In this document: one piece after another, positions 12,478 through 22,559 of the stretch
Layout: every line of letters begins with the position of its first letter
Numbering within the stretch: the stretch's first letter is position 1
Assembly: GCA_024628785.1 (NCBI GenBank)
Contig: CP102405.1
Span: 1,364,001-1,428,000, forward strand
Direction: 5' to 3'
Origin: Fusobacteria bacterium ZRK30
GTDB lineage: Bacteria > Fusobacteriota > Fusobacteriia > Fusobacteriales > Fusobacteriaceae
DNA: 64,000 nt
Notes under the pieces: model-generated
The model's database searches: none
The model's input: the letters and a program-made list of their open reading frames with translations, nothing else
What the model was told of the DNA's origin: nothing
Position numbers and translations under genes: made by a program

Positions 12478-13839
12478 TTATTTGGCTAATCTATAGATAG
12501 CTTCTACATAGATCTTTAACAATGTATCTAACTTGTTGATCTCTAAATACTCATTTTTTTGGTGCATATTGTCCTCTTGATCATGTAATAATGCTCCAAA
12601 TGCTACACCATTGTCTACGGCTCTTGCATATGTTCCCCCACCAATAGCTACAGGTTCAGCATCTGCATCTCCTGTGATCTCTTTGTATACATCCATAAGT
12701 GTTTTTACTAAGACAGTGTCTTTAGGAGAATAAAGCGCATTGGTGTGGCTCTTTACAGTTAATTCAAAATTATTTTCTGCAGCAGCTTTTTCTAATCCTT
12801 CTAAAACAGCTTCTTTTTTAGTTGTTACAGGATATCTCATATCGATACTTAACTCTACCTTACCATCCTGGATAGATACTTTTCCAATATTTAAACTTAA
12901 TTTTCCAGAATCTGCATCTTCAAATCCAATTCCCATAGAAACACCATTGTACTCCATTCCTATTTTAGAGTTATAGAAAGTTACAAATTCAGAGATCTCT
13001 CCTAAATCTACTCCTTCTAAAGTTCCCATCAATGCAGAGATAGCATTATATCCACTTTGTGGTCTGGCTCCATGAGAAGATTTACCATAAGAGATTAATT
13101 TTCCATCTTTGATTTCCATCTTATATTCATTGTTTTCATTGTACTCTTTCACTTTAGCTTCTAAAATGCTTAAAAGTTCAGCTGGGAATGTCATTTCACA
13201 ACTTTCTGCTACTGAGTTAAATGCTTTTCCACCTTCGATAGTGATGTTTTTAGTATCGATATTTTTAGTCATAGTCACCTGCATAATTCCTTTTTCTGCA
13301 AATGTAACTGGGAAACTTGAATCAGGAGTAAATGCTAAAGTTGGCTGAGGCATCTTTAAAGTTCCAAAGTAGTGATCCATACATCCCCAGTTAGTTTCCT
13401 CATTAGCTCCTAAGATCATTCTGATCTTCTTGTTTAGTTTTAGTCCAGAATCTTTTAACGCCTTCATAGCATACATACACATGATCATAGGACCCTTGTC
13501 GTCTAAAGTTCCTCTACCATAAATTTTACCATCAGCAATGATCCCGCCATATGGATCGTGGTCCCATCCTTCCCCTTCAGGTACTACATCTACATGTCCA
13601 AGGATAGCTAGAGTTTCCTCTCCATCTCCGAAATCAATATGTCCTGCATAGTTATCAAAGTTAGTAGATTCAAATCCTAATTTTTCTCCTAACTCTAAAA
13701 AGTGAGCCAGGGCTTTTGCAGGACCTTCTCCAAATGGCATTCCAGGTAGAGCAGCTTCCTCTACACTCTTAATTCTAATAGCTTCCTGTATTGATTTTAC
13801 TACGTCATCTTTATAGTTTAATACTTTATCTTGTAACAT
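12478..13839 (-). CDS. pepV: M20-family dipeptidase PepV
   Basis: 453 residues. The metal-binding motifs of M20 peptidases are present: GHVDVVPEGEGWDHDPYGG, GRGTLDDKGP and GANEETNWG, plus a C-terminal GGGTYARA segment typical of PepV. It is a cytoplasmic Zn-dependent dipeptidase that cleaves dipeptides and some N-terminal amino acids. It stands alone: the riboswitch is downstream and a MarR gene lies upstream in the same direction. Confidence 0.94.
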   Translation of the reverse strand: MLQDKVLNYKDDVVKSIQEAIRIKSVEEAALPGMPFGEGPAKALAHFLELGEKLGFESTNFDNYAGHIDFGDGEETLAILGHVDVVPEGEGWDHDPYGGIIADGKIYGRGTLDDKGPMIMCMYAMKALKDSGLKLNKKIRMILGANEETNWGCMDHYFGTLKMPQPTLAFTPDSSFPVTFAEKGIMQVTMTKNIDTKNITIEGGKAFNSVAESCEMTFPAELLSILEAKVKEYNENNEYKMEIKDGKLISYGKSSHGARPQSGYNAISALMGTLEGVDLGEISEFVTFYNSKIGMEYNGVSMGIGFEDADSGKLSLNIGKVSIQDGKVELSIDMRYPVTTKKEAVLEGLEKAAAENNFELTVKSHTNALYSPKDTVLVKTLMDVYKEITGDADAEPVAIGGGTYARAVDNGVAFGALLHDQEDNMHQKNEYLEINKLDTLLKIYVEAIYRLAK

Positions 13840-14044
13840 TTAAAACACCCCTTTGATTTAATTATTTATTCTATTAATTTTTTTTCATATTTCACCCTCT
13901 TAGTATATAACCTATTTTCGTTTTTTTCAAGGGTTATAATTCATTTTCTTCGTAAAAAGTACAATTATTATAGGAGTATTCTGTGGAATCATTCTATTTT
14001 TTCATTATTTTTTTAATTTTTCCCTCTCTGTGTTTTTATAAAAA

Positions 14045-14524
14045 TTATTCAAATTTATTATGGTTAATATCAGACTCATTGACCCTTCTTTTATTAAATT
14101 TATTTAAATTATTTTTTATAGAATTTAAAATTATTATATATTCATCTATTTTTTTTTCAGAAAACTCCTCAAACATAATGCTTCCTAGGAGTTCTAAAAT
14201 TTCATTAAAACTTTTATAGATTTCCACACCTTTATCTGTAAGATAAATTTGTTTTTTATTTAAATCAGCTTCTACTTTATATATGATATTTTTTTTCTCT
14301 AGACTACCGATGTGTTTTATTGTAAGGGTTTTACTCATGTGAAGAGATTTTGCTATCTCATACTGGGTTAGTCCTTCTGACTCATATATCAGCTTGATAT
14401 ATACACTTTCTGCCTTGGTAATCCCTAATAATTTTAATCTTTCTTTGGCCGTATAATTTATCTCTTTATCAATAGATGAAAATGTTTTAACCAGTCCAGC
14501 GAATTTACTTGTTATTTTCTCCAT
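14045..14524 (-). CDS. MarR-family transcriptional regulator
   Basis: 159 residues with a winged helix-turn-helix: GLTQYEIAKSLHMSKTLTIKHIGSLEKKNII (about residues 50-80), then the wing (YLTDKGVEIYKSF). It is divergent from the alkylsulfatase gene, with a 201-bp shared promoter region, so control of the sulfatases is plausible but not shown. The C-terminal tail is Asn/Lys-rich. Confidence 0.88.
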   Translation of the reverse strand: MEKITSKFAGLVKTFSSIDKEINYTAKERLKLLGITKAESVYIKLIYESEGLTQYEIAKSLHMSKTLTIKHIGSLEKKNIIYKVEADLNKKQIYLTDKGVEIYKSFNEILELLGSIMFEEFSEKKIDEYIIILNSIKNNLNKFNKRRVNESDINHNKFE

Positions 14525-14725
14525 AATTCCTCCATGAATTTTGTTATATTAATGAATATTAGCACAAATAATTAAAAATTCAAAACAAGTTATTGGCAGG
14601 GATATTTTTTTATTTCAAATCAAAGGATGAAGTATTCACCCGTTTTCAGAGATAATTAATTTTGTTAGAATCTTTTCATAAAACTTAGATTTATAAAAAT
14701 TAATCGATGGACTGAGGAGGGAAAA

Positions 14726-16753
14726 ATGAAAAAAATGAAATTTGCAATAGTTGTACTGATCTTAGTAGCAGTTACTGGATGCAACGATAGTAAGACAGAA
14801 GTTAAAGCAGAGGAGAAAACAGAAGTTAGTTCTGCCCATTTTGATCCAAAGGGAAAGGAAGCATCAAAGTATACAATTAAAAAATGGGAGGAGCAAAAAA
14901 ATAAACTGCCATTTGAAGACAAGAGAGACTTCGAGGAACAGAGAAAAGGATTTATAGCTGCCCCGGATTACAGGGAGATTAAAGATAAAGATGGAAATGT
15001 AGTATGGAATATAGGAAGTTACGATTATCTGTTGAAAGATGGGGAAGAGTATAATACTATCCACCCTTCACTGCAAAGGCAGGCAATTCTCAATATGAAT
15101 TATGGATTGTATAAAGTAAGAGATGGAGTTTATCAAATTAGAGGCTTTGATCTAGCTAACATCACATTTATTAAAGGTAAAACAGGTTGGATTGTGTTTG
15201 ACCCATTGACATCACCAGAAACTTCATCGGCAGCTCTTAAATTTATAAATGAACAATTAGGAGAACGGCCAGTAGTTGCAGTAGTTTACTCTCATTGCCA
15301 TGCAGATCATTTTGGCGGGGCTAGAGGAGTAATTGATGATAAAGATGTGGCCAGCGGAAAGGTAAAAGTAATAGCTCCTATTGGATTTATGGAACATGCC
15401 ATATCGGAAAATTTAGCATCAGGAAACGCTATGAATCGACGTCTATATTTCCAATATGGAGTGCTTCTTCCGGCAGATCCCCATGGACACGTAGACCAGT
15501 CTATAGGTAAAAATGTCTCAAAGGGTCAGGTCGGGTTATTAGCTCCAAATGTAATTATATCAAAGGATATAGAAAAAATGACAGTAGATGGTGTAAAAAT
15601 GGTATTCCAAAATACACCTGGTACAGAGGCACCAGCTGAGATGAATACATATTTTCCTGATTTAAAAACATTCTGGGCAGCAGAAAATGTTACAGCAACA
15701 ATTCATAATATTTATACATTAAGGGGGGCCTTGGTAAGAGATTCCCTTCTGTGGTCAAAAGAGATAGATAAAGCTCTATATATGTTTGGACAAGATGCAG
15801 ATTATATGATGGCATCTCACAGCTGGCCGAGATTTGGAAATGACAGGATACAGGAAGTCATGAGAGATCAAAGAGATACATATGCCAACCTAAATAACGG
15901 AGTATTAAATTTAGCCAATAAAGGTGTAACTATCAATGAAATACATAATGAATATGAAGTTCCAAAAAGTCTTCAAAATAAATGGCATGCAAGAAGTTAC
16001 CATGGATCGGTACAGCATAATAGTAGAGCGGTAATAAATAGATATTTAGGTTATTGGGATGCCAATCCAGCTACATTGATTCCACTATCTCCATCAGATT
16101 CAGCACCGTTATATGTAGAGATGATGGGTGGAAATAAGGAAATTATTAAAAAAGGACAGGAGTTATATAGTACTGGGAAATACAAATTAGCCCAGGAAAT
16201 ATTAAATAAATTAGTATATGCAGAGCCTGAAAACCAAGAAGCAAAAGATCTTTTGGCAGATGTGTTTGAACAGATAGGATATCAGCAGGAGAGTCCAAGT
16301 GTAAGAAATAGTTTCTTAGAAGGGGCATATGAACTTAGAAATGGTATACCAACAGGAGGTTCTGTAGATACAACTGGACCAGATTTCATTAAAGGAATGG
16401 AGACAGAATCATGGATAGATTTCTTATCAATTAGATTAAATAGTAAAAAAATCGGAGATACTAAATTCATTGCAAATCTAAAGACACCGGATAATAAAGA
16501 GGAATATATTGTAGAGTTAAATAACTCAACTTTGACAACAATAAAAGGATTCCAACATGAAGATCCTACATTTACTATTACAGTAAATAGAAAGGATTTG
16601 AATCCTATATTGATGGGTCAAAAAACAATTGAGCAACTGTTAGAAGAGGGGATAGCCACGAGTACAGGCGACACATCAGCAATAAAAAAAGTAAGAGAAT
16701 CTTTAGATACATTTGAGAAAGGATTTGAAATCTTGCCAGGGACTAAAAAATAA
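14726..16753 (+). CDS. Alkylsulfatase lipoprotein, metallo-beta-lactamase fold (SdsA1/BDS1 type), copy 1
   Basis: 675 residues with a lipoprotein signal (AVTGCND; Cys19). The metallo-beta-lactamase domain carries SHCHADHFGG (189-198, Zn ligands His190/His192/Asp194/His195). Then come the alkylsulfatase dimerisation domain (YLGYWDANPATLIPL onward) and a C-terminal SCP2-like domain that binds the hydrophobic chain (MGQKTIEQLLEEG). Family members hydrolyse primary alkyl sulfates such as SDS to alcohol and sulfate. Codons for residues about 113-437 are nearly identical at DNA level to the next gene. Confidence 0.93.
   Translation: MKKMKFAIVVLILVAVTGCNDSKTEVKAEEKTEVSSAHFDPKGKEASKYTIKKWEEQKNKLPFEDKRDFEEQRKGFIAAPDYREIKDKDGNVVWNIGSYDYLLKDGEEYNTIHPSLQRQAILNMNYGLYKVRDGVYQIRGFDLANITFIKGKTGWIVFDPLTSPETSSAALKFINEQLGERPVVAVVYSHCHADHFGGARGVIDDKDVASGKVKVIAPIGFMEHAISENLASGNAMNRRLYFQYGVLLPADPHGHVDQSIGKNVSKGQVGLLAPNVIISKDIEKMTVDGVKMVFQNTPGTEAPAEMNTYFPDLKTFWAAENVTATIHNIYTLRGALVRDSLLWSKEIDKALYMFGQDADYMMASHSWPRFGNDRIQEVMRDQRDTYANLNNGVLNLANKGVTINEIHNEYEVPKSLQNKWHARSYHGSVQHNSRAVINRYLGYWDANPATLIPLSPSDSAPLYVEMMGGNKEIIKKGQELYSTGKYKLAQEILNKLVYAEPENQEAKDLLADVFEQIGYQQESPSVRNSFLEGAYELRNGIPTGGSVDTTGPDFIKGMETESWIDFLSIRLNSKKIGDTKFIANLKTPDNKEEYIVELNNSTLTTIKGFQHEDPTFTITVNRKDLNPILMGQKTIEQLLEEGIATSTGDTSAIKKVRESLDTFEKGFEILPGTKK
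15062..16038 (+). repeat. 977-bp identical tract, copy 1
   Basis: Identical base for base to 17267-18243 (constant offset 2205; bounding mismatches at 15061/17266 and 16039/18244), while the flanking parts of the two genes differ at many positions. This is the pattern of recent gene conversion between tandem paralogues. Confidence 0.9.
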
Positions 16754-16767
16754 AAGTTAAAAATAAG

Positions 16768-16795
16768 AAGCATGAGTAAATTCTCATGCTTTTTA
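16768..16795 (+). terminator. Rho-independent terminator between the two alkylsulfatase genes
   Basis: AAGCATGAG and CTCATGCTT arms with a 6-nt loop, followed by TTTAT. The second gene therefore probably has its own promoter. Confidence 0.85.
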
Positions 16796-16930
16796 TATTG
16801 GAAGTTTAAAAGGATTATATAAGTAGTAATTTTGTGATATGAAATGAATTTTTGTGAAAAGGAAATAACATTTTAGTTAGTAATTAATAGTTGTAGAAGT
16901 AAATAAAGTTATTTTCACGGGAGGTAAGAG

Positions 16931-18958
16931 ATGAAAAAAATTAAATTTGCATTATTGGCTTTAATGTTAGTATCGGCAGCAGGGTGTAATAACCTAAATA
17001 TGGGTAAAAATACACAAACTGCTGCTGAGGTTCCTAATAACCATTTTGATCCTAAGGGGAAACCTGCATCGGCATTTACTGTTGCAAAATGGGAAGAACA
17101 AAAGAATATTCTACCATTTGAGGATAAGCGGGATTTCGAAGATCAGCAAAAAGGATTTATAGCTGCACCTGATTATAGGGAGATTAAAGATAAAGATGGA
17201 AACGTTGTGTGGAGTATGGGAAGCTATGATTTCTTACTGAAAGAAGGGGAAGAGTATAATACTATTCACCCTTCACTGCAAAGGCAGGCAATTCTCAATA
17301 TGAATTATGGATTGTATAAAGTAAGAGATGGAGTTTATCAAATTAGAGGCTTTGATCTAGCTAACATCACATTTATTAAAGGTAAAACAGGTTGGATTGT
17401 GTTTGACCCATTGACATCACCAGAAACTTCATCGGCAGCTCTTAAATTTATAAATGAACAATTAGGAGAACGGCCAGTAGTTGCAGTAGTTTACTCTCAT
17501 TGCCATGCAGATCATTTTGGCGGGGCTAGAGGAGTAATTGATGATAAAGATGTGGCCAGCGGAAAGGTAAAAGTAATAGCTCCTATTGGATTTATGGAAC
17601 ATGCCATATCGGAAAATTTAGCATCAGGAAACGCTATGAATCGACGTCTATATTTCCAATATGGAGTGCTTCTTCCGGCAGATCCCCATGGACACGTAGA
17701 CCAGTCTATAGGTAAAAATGTCTCAAAGGGTCAGGTCGGGTTATTAGCTCCAAATGTAATTATATCAAAGGATATAGAAAAAATGACAGTAGATGGTGTA
17801 AAAATGGTATTCCAAAATACACCTGGTACAGAGGCACCAGCTGAGATGAATACATATTTTCCTGATTTAAAAACATTCTGGGCAGCAGAAAATGTTACAG
17901 CAACAATTCATAATATTTATACATTAAGGGGGGCCTTGGTAAGAGATTCCCTTCTGTGGTCAAAAGAGATAGATAAAGCTCTATATATGTTTGGACAAGA
18001 TGCAGATTATATGATGGCATCTCACAGCTGGCCGAGATTTGGAAATGACAGGATACAGGAAGTCATGAGAGATCAAAGAGATACATATGCCAACCTAAAT
18101 AACGGAGTATTAAATTTAGCCAATAAAGGTGTAACTATCAATGAAATACATAATGAATATGAAGTTCCAAAAAGTCTTCAAAATAAATGGCATGCAAGAA
18201 GTTACCATGGATCGGTACAGCATAATAGTAGAGCGGTAATAAACAGATATTTAGGTTATTGGGATGCCAATCCAGCTACATTGATTCCATTATCACCTGG
18301 AGACTCAGCACCACTATATGTAGAAATGATGGGTGGAAGTAGAAAAATAATTAAAAAAGGACAGGAATTATATGATAAGGGAGAATATAAGCTGGCTCAG
18401 GAAATATTAAATAAACTGGTTTATGCAGAACCTGAGAATCAAGCAGCCAAAGATCTATTAGCAGATGTATTTGAACAAATAGGGTATCAGCAGGAAAGTC
18501 CAAGTGTAAGGAATAGTTTCTTAGAGGGAGCGTCTGAACTTAGAAATGGTGTACCGACAGGAAGTTCAGCAGACACAACTGGTCCTGATTTTATTAAAGG
18601 GATGGATACAGGATCGTGGCTGGATTTCTTATCTATTAGGCTGAATAGCGATAAGATAGGAGATACAAAATTTATTGCAAATCTAAAGACACCGGACAAT
18701 AAAGAGGAATATATTATAGAATTAAATAATTCAACTCTAACTAATATAAAAGGATTCCAGCATAAAAATCCGGATTTAACTATTACAGTTAATAGGAGTG
18801 ACTTAAACTTAGTTATGATGGGTCAAAAAACGATTACGCAGCTTTTAGAAGAAGGGGGAGCTAAGAGTACAGGAGATACATCGGGAATTAAAAAATTAGA
18901 AGAATCTTTAGATACATTTGATAAAGGTTTTGAAATCTTACCGGGGACCAAGGGATAG
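16931..18958 (+). CDS. Alkylsulfatase lipoprotein, metallo-beta-lactamase fold (SdsA1/BDS1 type), copy 2
   Basis: 675 residues, exactly as long as copy 1, with its own lipoprotein signal (SAAGCNN; Cys19). The Zn-binding SHCHADHFGG motif is at 189-198, followed by the same dimerisation and SCP2-like domains. The N-terminal ~110 and C-terminal ~230 residues differ from copy 1 while the middle is identical. The differences lie mainly in the mature N-terminus and the SCP2-like domain, which may shift chain-length preference. The gene is preceded by its own ribosome site (gggaggt). Confidence 0.93.
   Translation: MKKIKFALLALMLVSAAGCNNLNMGKNTQTAAEVPNNHFDPKGKPASAFTVAKWEEQKNILPFEDKRDFEDQQKGFIAAPDYREIKDKDGNVVWSMGSYDFLLKEGEEYNTIHPSLQRQAILNMNYGLYKVRDGVYQIRGFDLANITFIKGKTGWIVFDPLTSPETSSAALKFINEQLGERPVVAVVYSHCHADHFGGARGVIDDKDVASGKVKVIAPIGFMEHAISENLASGNAMNRRLYFQYGVLLPADPHGHVDQSIGKNVSKGQVGLLAPNVIISKDIEKMTVDGVKMVFQNTPGTEAPAEMNTYFPDLKTFWAAENVTATIHNIYTLRGALVRDSLLWSKEIDKALYMFGQDADYMMASHSWPRFGNDRIQEVMRDQRDTYANLNNGVLNLANKGVTINEIHNEYEVPKSLQNKWHARSYHGSVQHNSRAVINRYLGYWDANPATLIPLSPGDSAPLYVEMMGGSRKIIKKGQELYDKGEYKLAQEILNKLVYAEPENQAAKDLLADVFEQIGYQQESPSVRNSFLEGASELRNGVPTGSSADTTGPDFIKGMDTGSWLDFLSIRLNSDKIGDTKFIANLKTPDNKEEYIIELNNSTLTNIKGFQHKNPDLTITVNRSDLNLVMMGQKTITQLLEEGGAKSTGDTSGIKKLEESLDTFDKGFEILPGTKG
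17267..18243 (+). repeat. 977-bp identical tract, copy 2
   Basis: Partner of 15062-16038. See that entry for boundaries. Confidence 0.9.
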
Positions 18959-18970
18959 TAACTCAATTAA

Positions 18971-19010
18971 AAAGAGGTGATTTCTGTATTATCAGAAATC
19001 ACCTCTTTTA
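18971..19010. terminator. Bidirectional terminator
   Basis: AAAGAGGTGATTTCTG and CAGAAATCACCTCTTT, a perfect 16-bp stem with a 6-nt loop. It has T runs on both strands and serves the alkylsulfatase gene and the convergent acetyltransferase gene. Confidence 0.9.
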
Positions 19011-19011
19011 T

Positions 19012-19296
19012 TTAAATTATTTTTACATCATCATATTTATCTGTTTTTTCAAATAGCCTTGCAGCATATGAGCATCGAGGAAAAATCTTAAAGCCTTCTT
19101 TTCTGGCATAAGCCACACACTGATCCAATAATTTTTTACCTAAAAATCTATTTCTATATTCAGGATCTACATATATACTATTGACATATATAATTTTATC
19201 TTCAGATTCATATATCAGATGACCTGCCACAATCTCTCCATCCATAGCTAAAATTTTTTTCTCATCCAATAAGTTTATAATTGCAATGTTTTCCAT
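19012..19296 (-). CDS. Small GNAT-like N-acetyltransferase (YjdJ/COG2388 type)
   Basis: 94 residues, the size of minimal GNAT proteins. It has a beta-strand core (EIVAGHLIYES, IIYVNSIYVDPEYRN) followed by the acetyl-CoA loop and helix (RFLGKKLLDQCVAYARKEG) and FPRCSYAARLFEK. A strong ribosome site (agggggt) precedes ATG 19296. Substrate unknown. Confidence 0.8.
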   Translation of the reverse strand: MENIAIINLLDEKKILAMDGEIVAGHLIYESEDKIIYVNSIYVDPEYRNRFLGKKLLDQCVAYARKEGFKIFPRCSYAARLFEKTDKYDDVKII

Positions 19297-19334
19297 AGAG
19301 AACCCCCTAAAAATCTATTTTTATTCTATATTTT

Positions 19335-19372
19335 TTAAAAAGGAGAAGTCTACCTAAAACAGGTAAACTCCA
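19335..19372 (-). terminator. Terminator of the RND efflux operon
   Basis: On the minus strand, GGAGTTTACCT and AGGTAGACTTCTCC pair around a GTTTT loop, followed by a T run. It lies directly downstream of the RND gene. Confidence 0.75.
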
Positions 19373-19382
19373 CTTAATTTTG

Positions 19383-22300
19383 TTACCCTTCTATAACTTC
19401 ATCTTCATCTTCATATTGGTATTCCTTGTAGGAAACTCTATGAAAAATTGCAAATAAGATAGGTACTATACCTAGTGTTATACCTAGACAGAAAATAAGT
19501 CCGAAGATCATAGTTACGGCCATTCCTGCAAACATAACTCCTCCACCTAACCATAATGGAATAAGTCCACACACTGTAGTAGCTGTAGTAAGGACTATTG
19601 GTCTGAATCTAGCCTGTGCAGCATGTACTATTGCATCTGGGAGTTCCCGTCCCTCTTCATCTCTTTCAATATTTATCCTGTCTATCAATACTATGGCATT
19701 ATTTATCATGATACCAACCAGAGATAGTGCACCTAATATCGGCATGAATCCAAATGGAAGCTGAGTTAACCCCAATCCAAATGTTATTCCTGATAAGATA
19801 AGTGGCAGTGCTGCTAAAATTGTGATTAAGATTGTATATGAATTAAATTGAATTATAAGTAATAACAATATAAATATTCCTGCTATAGGGAACTTTGCAG
19901 ATAATGCATCATTTGCTTTTTTACTGTTATAATATTCTCCTTTAAATTCATAACTGTAACCATAATCCCATTTAGATGCAGCTTCATCTAATAGTGGTTT
20001 AATTTTTAATGTCTGTTCCATAGCTGTTGCTGTATCTCTTAATCCTACTTGGTATAGGATAGCTTTAATCTTATCTTTTCTAACTATTTTAGGAGCTTCC
20101 CAAACTGTTTTTATATCAGCTACCTGCCCTAGAGCAACTGATTTACCTGTAGTCTGGTTATAGATAGGAGTATTTTTTAATACCTCTATATCTTCCCGTG
20201 AAGTTCCCTGGGATCTCAACATTACCGGGATTAGTCTGTCTTTCTCTCTATAGTCTGTCAGCTTTATTCCACTTAAGATACTGTTTAAAGATATTGCTAT
20301 ATCCTGACTTGTAAGCCCGGCTCTAAGTGCTCTTTGCTGATCAATGTTAACTGTAAATTTTCTATTTTTTACACCCCAGTCAGTCTTTATATCGGCCAAT
20401 CCTACGATATTTTCTTTTACTATTTTTTCTATTTGGCCAATATATTCGTATAATTTATCTGTGTCTCTACCTTTTATTCTGATCTCTATTGGACGGTCAC
20501 TTGGAGATCCATTTTGAAGAGTATCGATCTTAATATTAGCATCTGGATAGTTTTCTTCAAACCAAGTTATAAGTTTAGGTTGTATCTCAGATTTTATAAT
20601 ATCAAAACTGGTAGTATTGATTATTGCAAAAGCCAAATTCGGCTGACTCATCTTAGGAGTATGAGACAGTATATATCTTGGTGCACTTTCTCCTATAAAT
20701 GTTCCTGTACTTAATATTCCTTCTTTTTCGTATTTAACTAAAGTTCCGCCTGCTAAAATATTGGCAACTAATGGTGGTTTTACTTGTTTTGGATGGTCTA
20801 AGAAATATTCCTTTCTGATATATTTTTCTGCATCCGATACCATCTTAGTAGTAGTTTCTATTGAAGTTCCAAATGGAAGTTCTGCTTCTACTGTTAAAAG
20901 CGGTATATCTTTGTCAGGCATGAATTTTACCTTAACAAAAGTTTTAAATCCAAATAAAGATATAAAGAATATTCCAAGAATTACTATTCCTGCCACAAAT
21001 TTATGTTTTAGTGCTTTTAGAAGAGAACCTCTATAAAGTTTATAAAACTTACTGTTATAACCAGCTTCCTGTTTTTCTACCTTTAAAAATAATACACAGA
21101 GTAGAGGAATAAGAGTTATTCCTAATATCCATGAAAGTCCTAAACAAATAGCAACTACATAGGTTATAGGTCCTGTATATTCTCCCATAGTTCCCTCTGC
21201 CAGCACGATTGGTAAAAATGCTGATATGGTAACCATAGAAGATATCATAAGTGGTCCTTTGAGAGTTCTTGCAGCTTCCAGGGCTGCATCAATTTTCTCC
21301 ATTCCTTTTTCCATATTTACCATGATTGCTTCGGAGATTACTATTCCGTTATCTACCAGCATTCCCAATACAATTATCAGAGCTGCCAGTGAAATCTGAT
21401 CCAGACTCAGTCCAAAATAACTTAAAAATACCATACATGATGCCATTACTATAGGAATCAATGATGCTACGATAGCTCCGATTCTAACTCCTAAAAATAC
21501 TATTAATACTACCATTACCGTAAGTATAGATTGAGCTACATTAGATAGGAAACTTTGGACACTCTTATCTACCCTTGCAGCTTCCTGTGTTAAATATGTG
21601 AAATCTACTCCTATAGGGTAACTAGATTCTACAGCTCTAATTTTTTCATCTATCTCTTTTTGAAGGTCTAGGATGTTTCCTCCCTCTTTTAAAGAGATTG
21701 CAATAAAGATAGTATCTTTTCCATTAAATTTTTCCCTTGTAAGAATAGGTTCCTGATATGCTCTTCTTACTCTGGCAATATCTTCTACTCTCACTAAATT
21801 TCCCTTTGGAAGTCTGATAACTGTATTTCTTATATCATCTACAGAATCAAAGTTTCCACTAGGTTCAAAACTTAATCTTTCTTTCCCTAAAAGTATTTGT
21901 CCTCCAGGAGATAGTATATTTGTACTCTCTAGAGCATTTTTTAAATATCCTGGAGAAATTCCAAACTGTGCCAGTTTAGCATTATCATAATCTATAAATA
22001 CATTTTCTGGTCTAACTCCATATTTAACTACCTTACCTACATTTTTCATAGTCAATAATTCTTCCATTGTAAATTTTGCGATCCTTCTCAGATCTTCAGG
22101 TGAATATCCATCAGCTGTTACAGCTATCATTGTACCGTAAACATCACCAAAATCATCATTTACAAATGGCGCCATTGCTCCGCTAGGCAGATCTTTAACA
22201 GCGTCATCGACCTTTCTTCTCAACTTATCAAAGATTGGTCTCATTACTTTATATTCGTCCTTAAATTGTACGGTAATATATGAGAACCCTTCCCTACTTT

Positions 22301-22547
22301 CACTGTCGATATAGTCAACTTCCGGCATCTCTTGAATTCTCTGCTCAATCTTATCTGTCACTAAGTTCTCTACTCTGCTTGGGCTGGCCCCTGGATATAG
22401 AGTAGCCACTGTAGCAGTTCTTACTACATATCCTGGATCCTCTGCCTTTGGTAATTTAAAGTAGGTAGAAACTCCAGCTAATGCTAAAAGCAATATAAAA
22501 GTAAATGTGACTACTTTTTTCTTAATTGCTATCTCTGTTAAATTCAT
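19383..22547 (-). CDS. RND-family efflux pump inner-membrane transporter (AcrB/HAE1-like)
   Basis: 1054 residues, the normal RND length. It has one N-terminal helix, two large periplasmic loops (about 35-335 and 560-865) and two six-helix bundles. Proton-relay helix 4 contains GMLVDNGIVISEAI, where the two usual Asp residues are represented by Asp plus Asn, and ALSLVGIMINNAIVLIDRI is the repeat counterpart. It sits 12 bp after the membrane-fusion gene and exports hydrophobic compounds across both membranes with its two partners. The C-terminus is acidic (EYQYEDEDEVIEG). Confidence 0.93.
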   Translation of the reverse strand: MNLTEIAIKKKVVTFTFILLLALAGVSTYFKLPKAEDPGYVVRTATVATLYPGASPSRVENLVTDKIEQRIQEMPEVDYIDSESREGFSYITVQFKDEYKVMRPIFDKLRRKVDDAVKDLPSGAMAPFVNDDFGDVYGTMIAVTADGYSPEDLRRIAKFTMEELLTMKNVGKVVKYGVRPENVFIDYDNAKLAQFGISPGYLKNALESTNILSPGGQILLGKERLSFEPSGNFDSVDDIRNTVIRLPKGNLVRVEDIARVRRAYQEPILTREKFNGKDTIFIAISLKEGGNILDLQKEIDEKIRAVESSYPIGVDFTYLTQEAARVDKSVQSFLSNVAQSILTVMVVLIVFLGVRIGAIVASLIPIVMASCMVFLSYFGLSLDQISLAALIIVLGMLVDNGIVISEAIMVNMEKGMEKIDAALEAARTLKGPLMISSMVTISAFLPIVLAEGTMGEYTGPITYVVAICLGLSWILGITLIPLLCVLFLKVEKQEAGYNSKFYKLYRGSLLKALKHKFVAGIVILGIFFISLFGFKTFVKVKFMPDKDIPLLTVEAELPFGTSIETTTKMVSDAEKYIRKEYFLDHPKQVKPPLVANILAGGTLVKYEKEGILSTGTFIGESAPRYILSHTPKMSQPNLAFAIINTTSFDIIKSEIQPKLITWFEENYPDANIKIDTLQNGSPSDRPIEIRIKGRDTDKLYEYIGQIEKIVKENIVGLADIKTDWGVKNRKFTVNIDQQRALRAGLTSQDIAISLNSILSGIKLTDYREKDRLIPVMLRSQGTSREDIEVLKNTPIYNQTTGKSVALGQVADIKTVWEAPKIVRKDKIKAILYQVGLRDTATAMEQTLKIKPLLDEAASKWDYGYSYEFKGEYYNSKKANDALSAKFPIAGIFILLLLIIQFNSYTILITILAALPLILSGITFGLGLTQLPFGFMPILGALSLVGIMINNAIVLIDRINIERDEEGRELPDAIVHAAQARFRPIVLTTATTVCGLIPLWLGGGVMFAGMAVTMIFGLIFCLGITLGIVPILFAIFHRVSYKEYQYEDEDEVIEG

Positions 22548-22559
22548 GTAAACTCCTCC

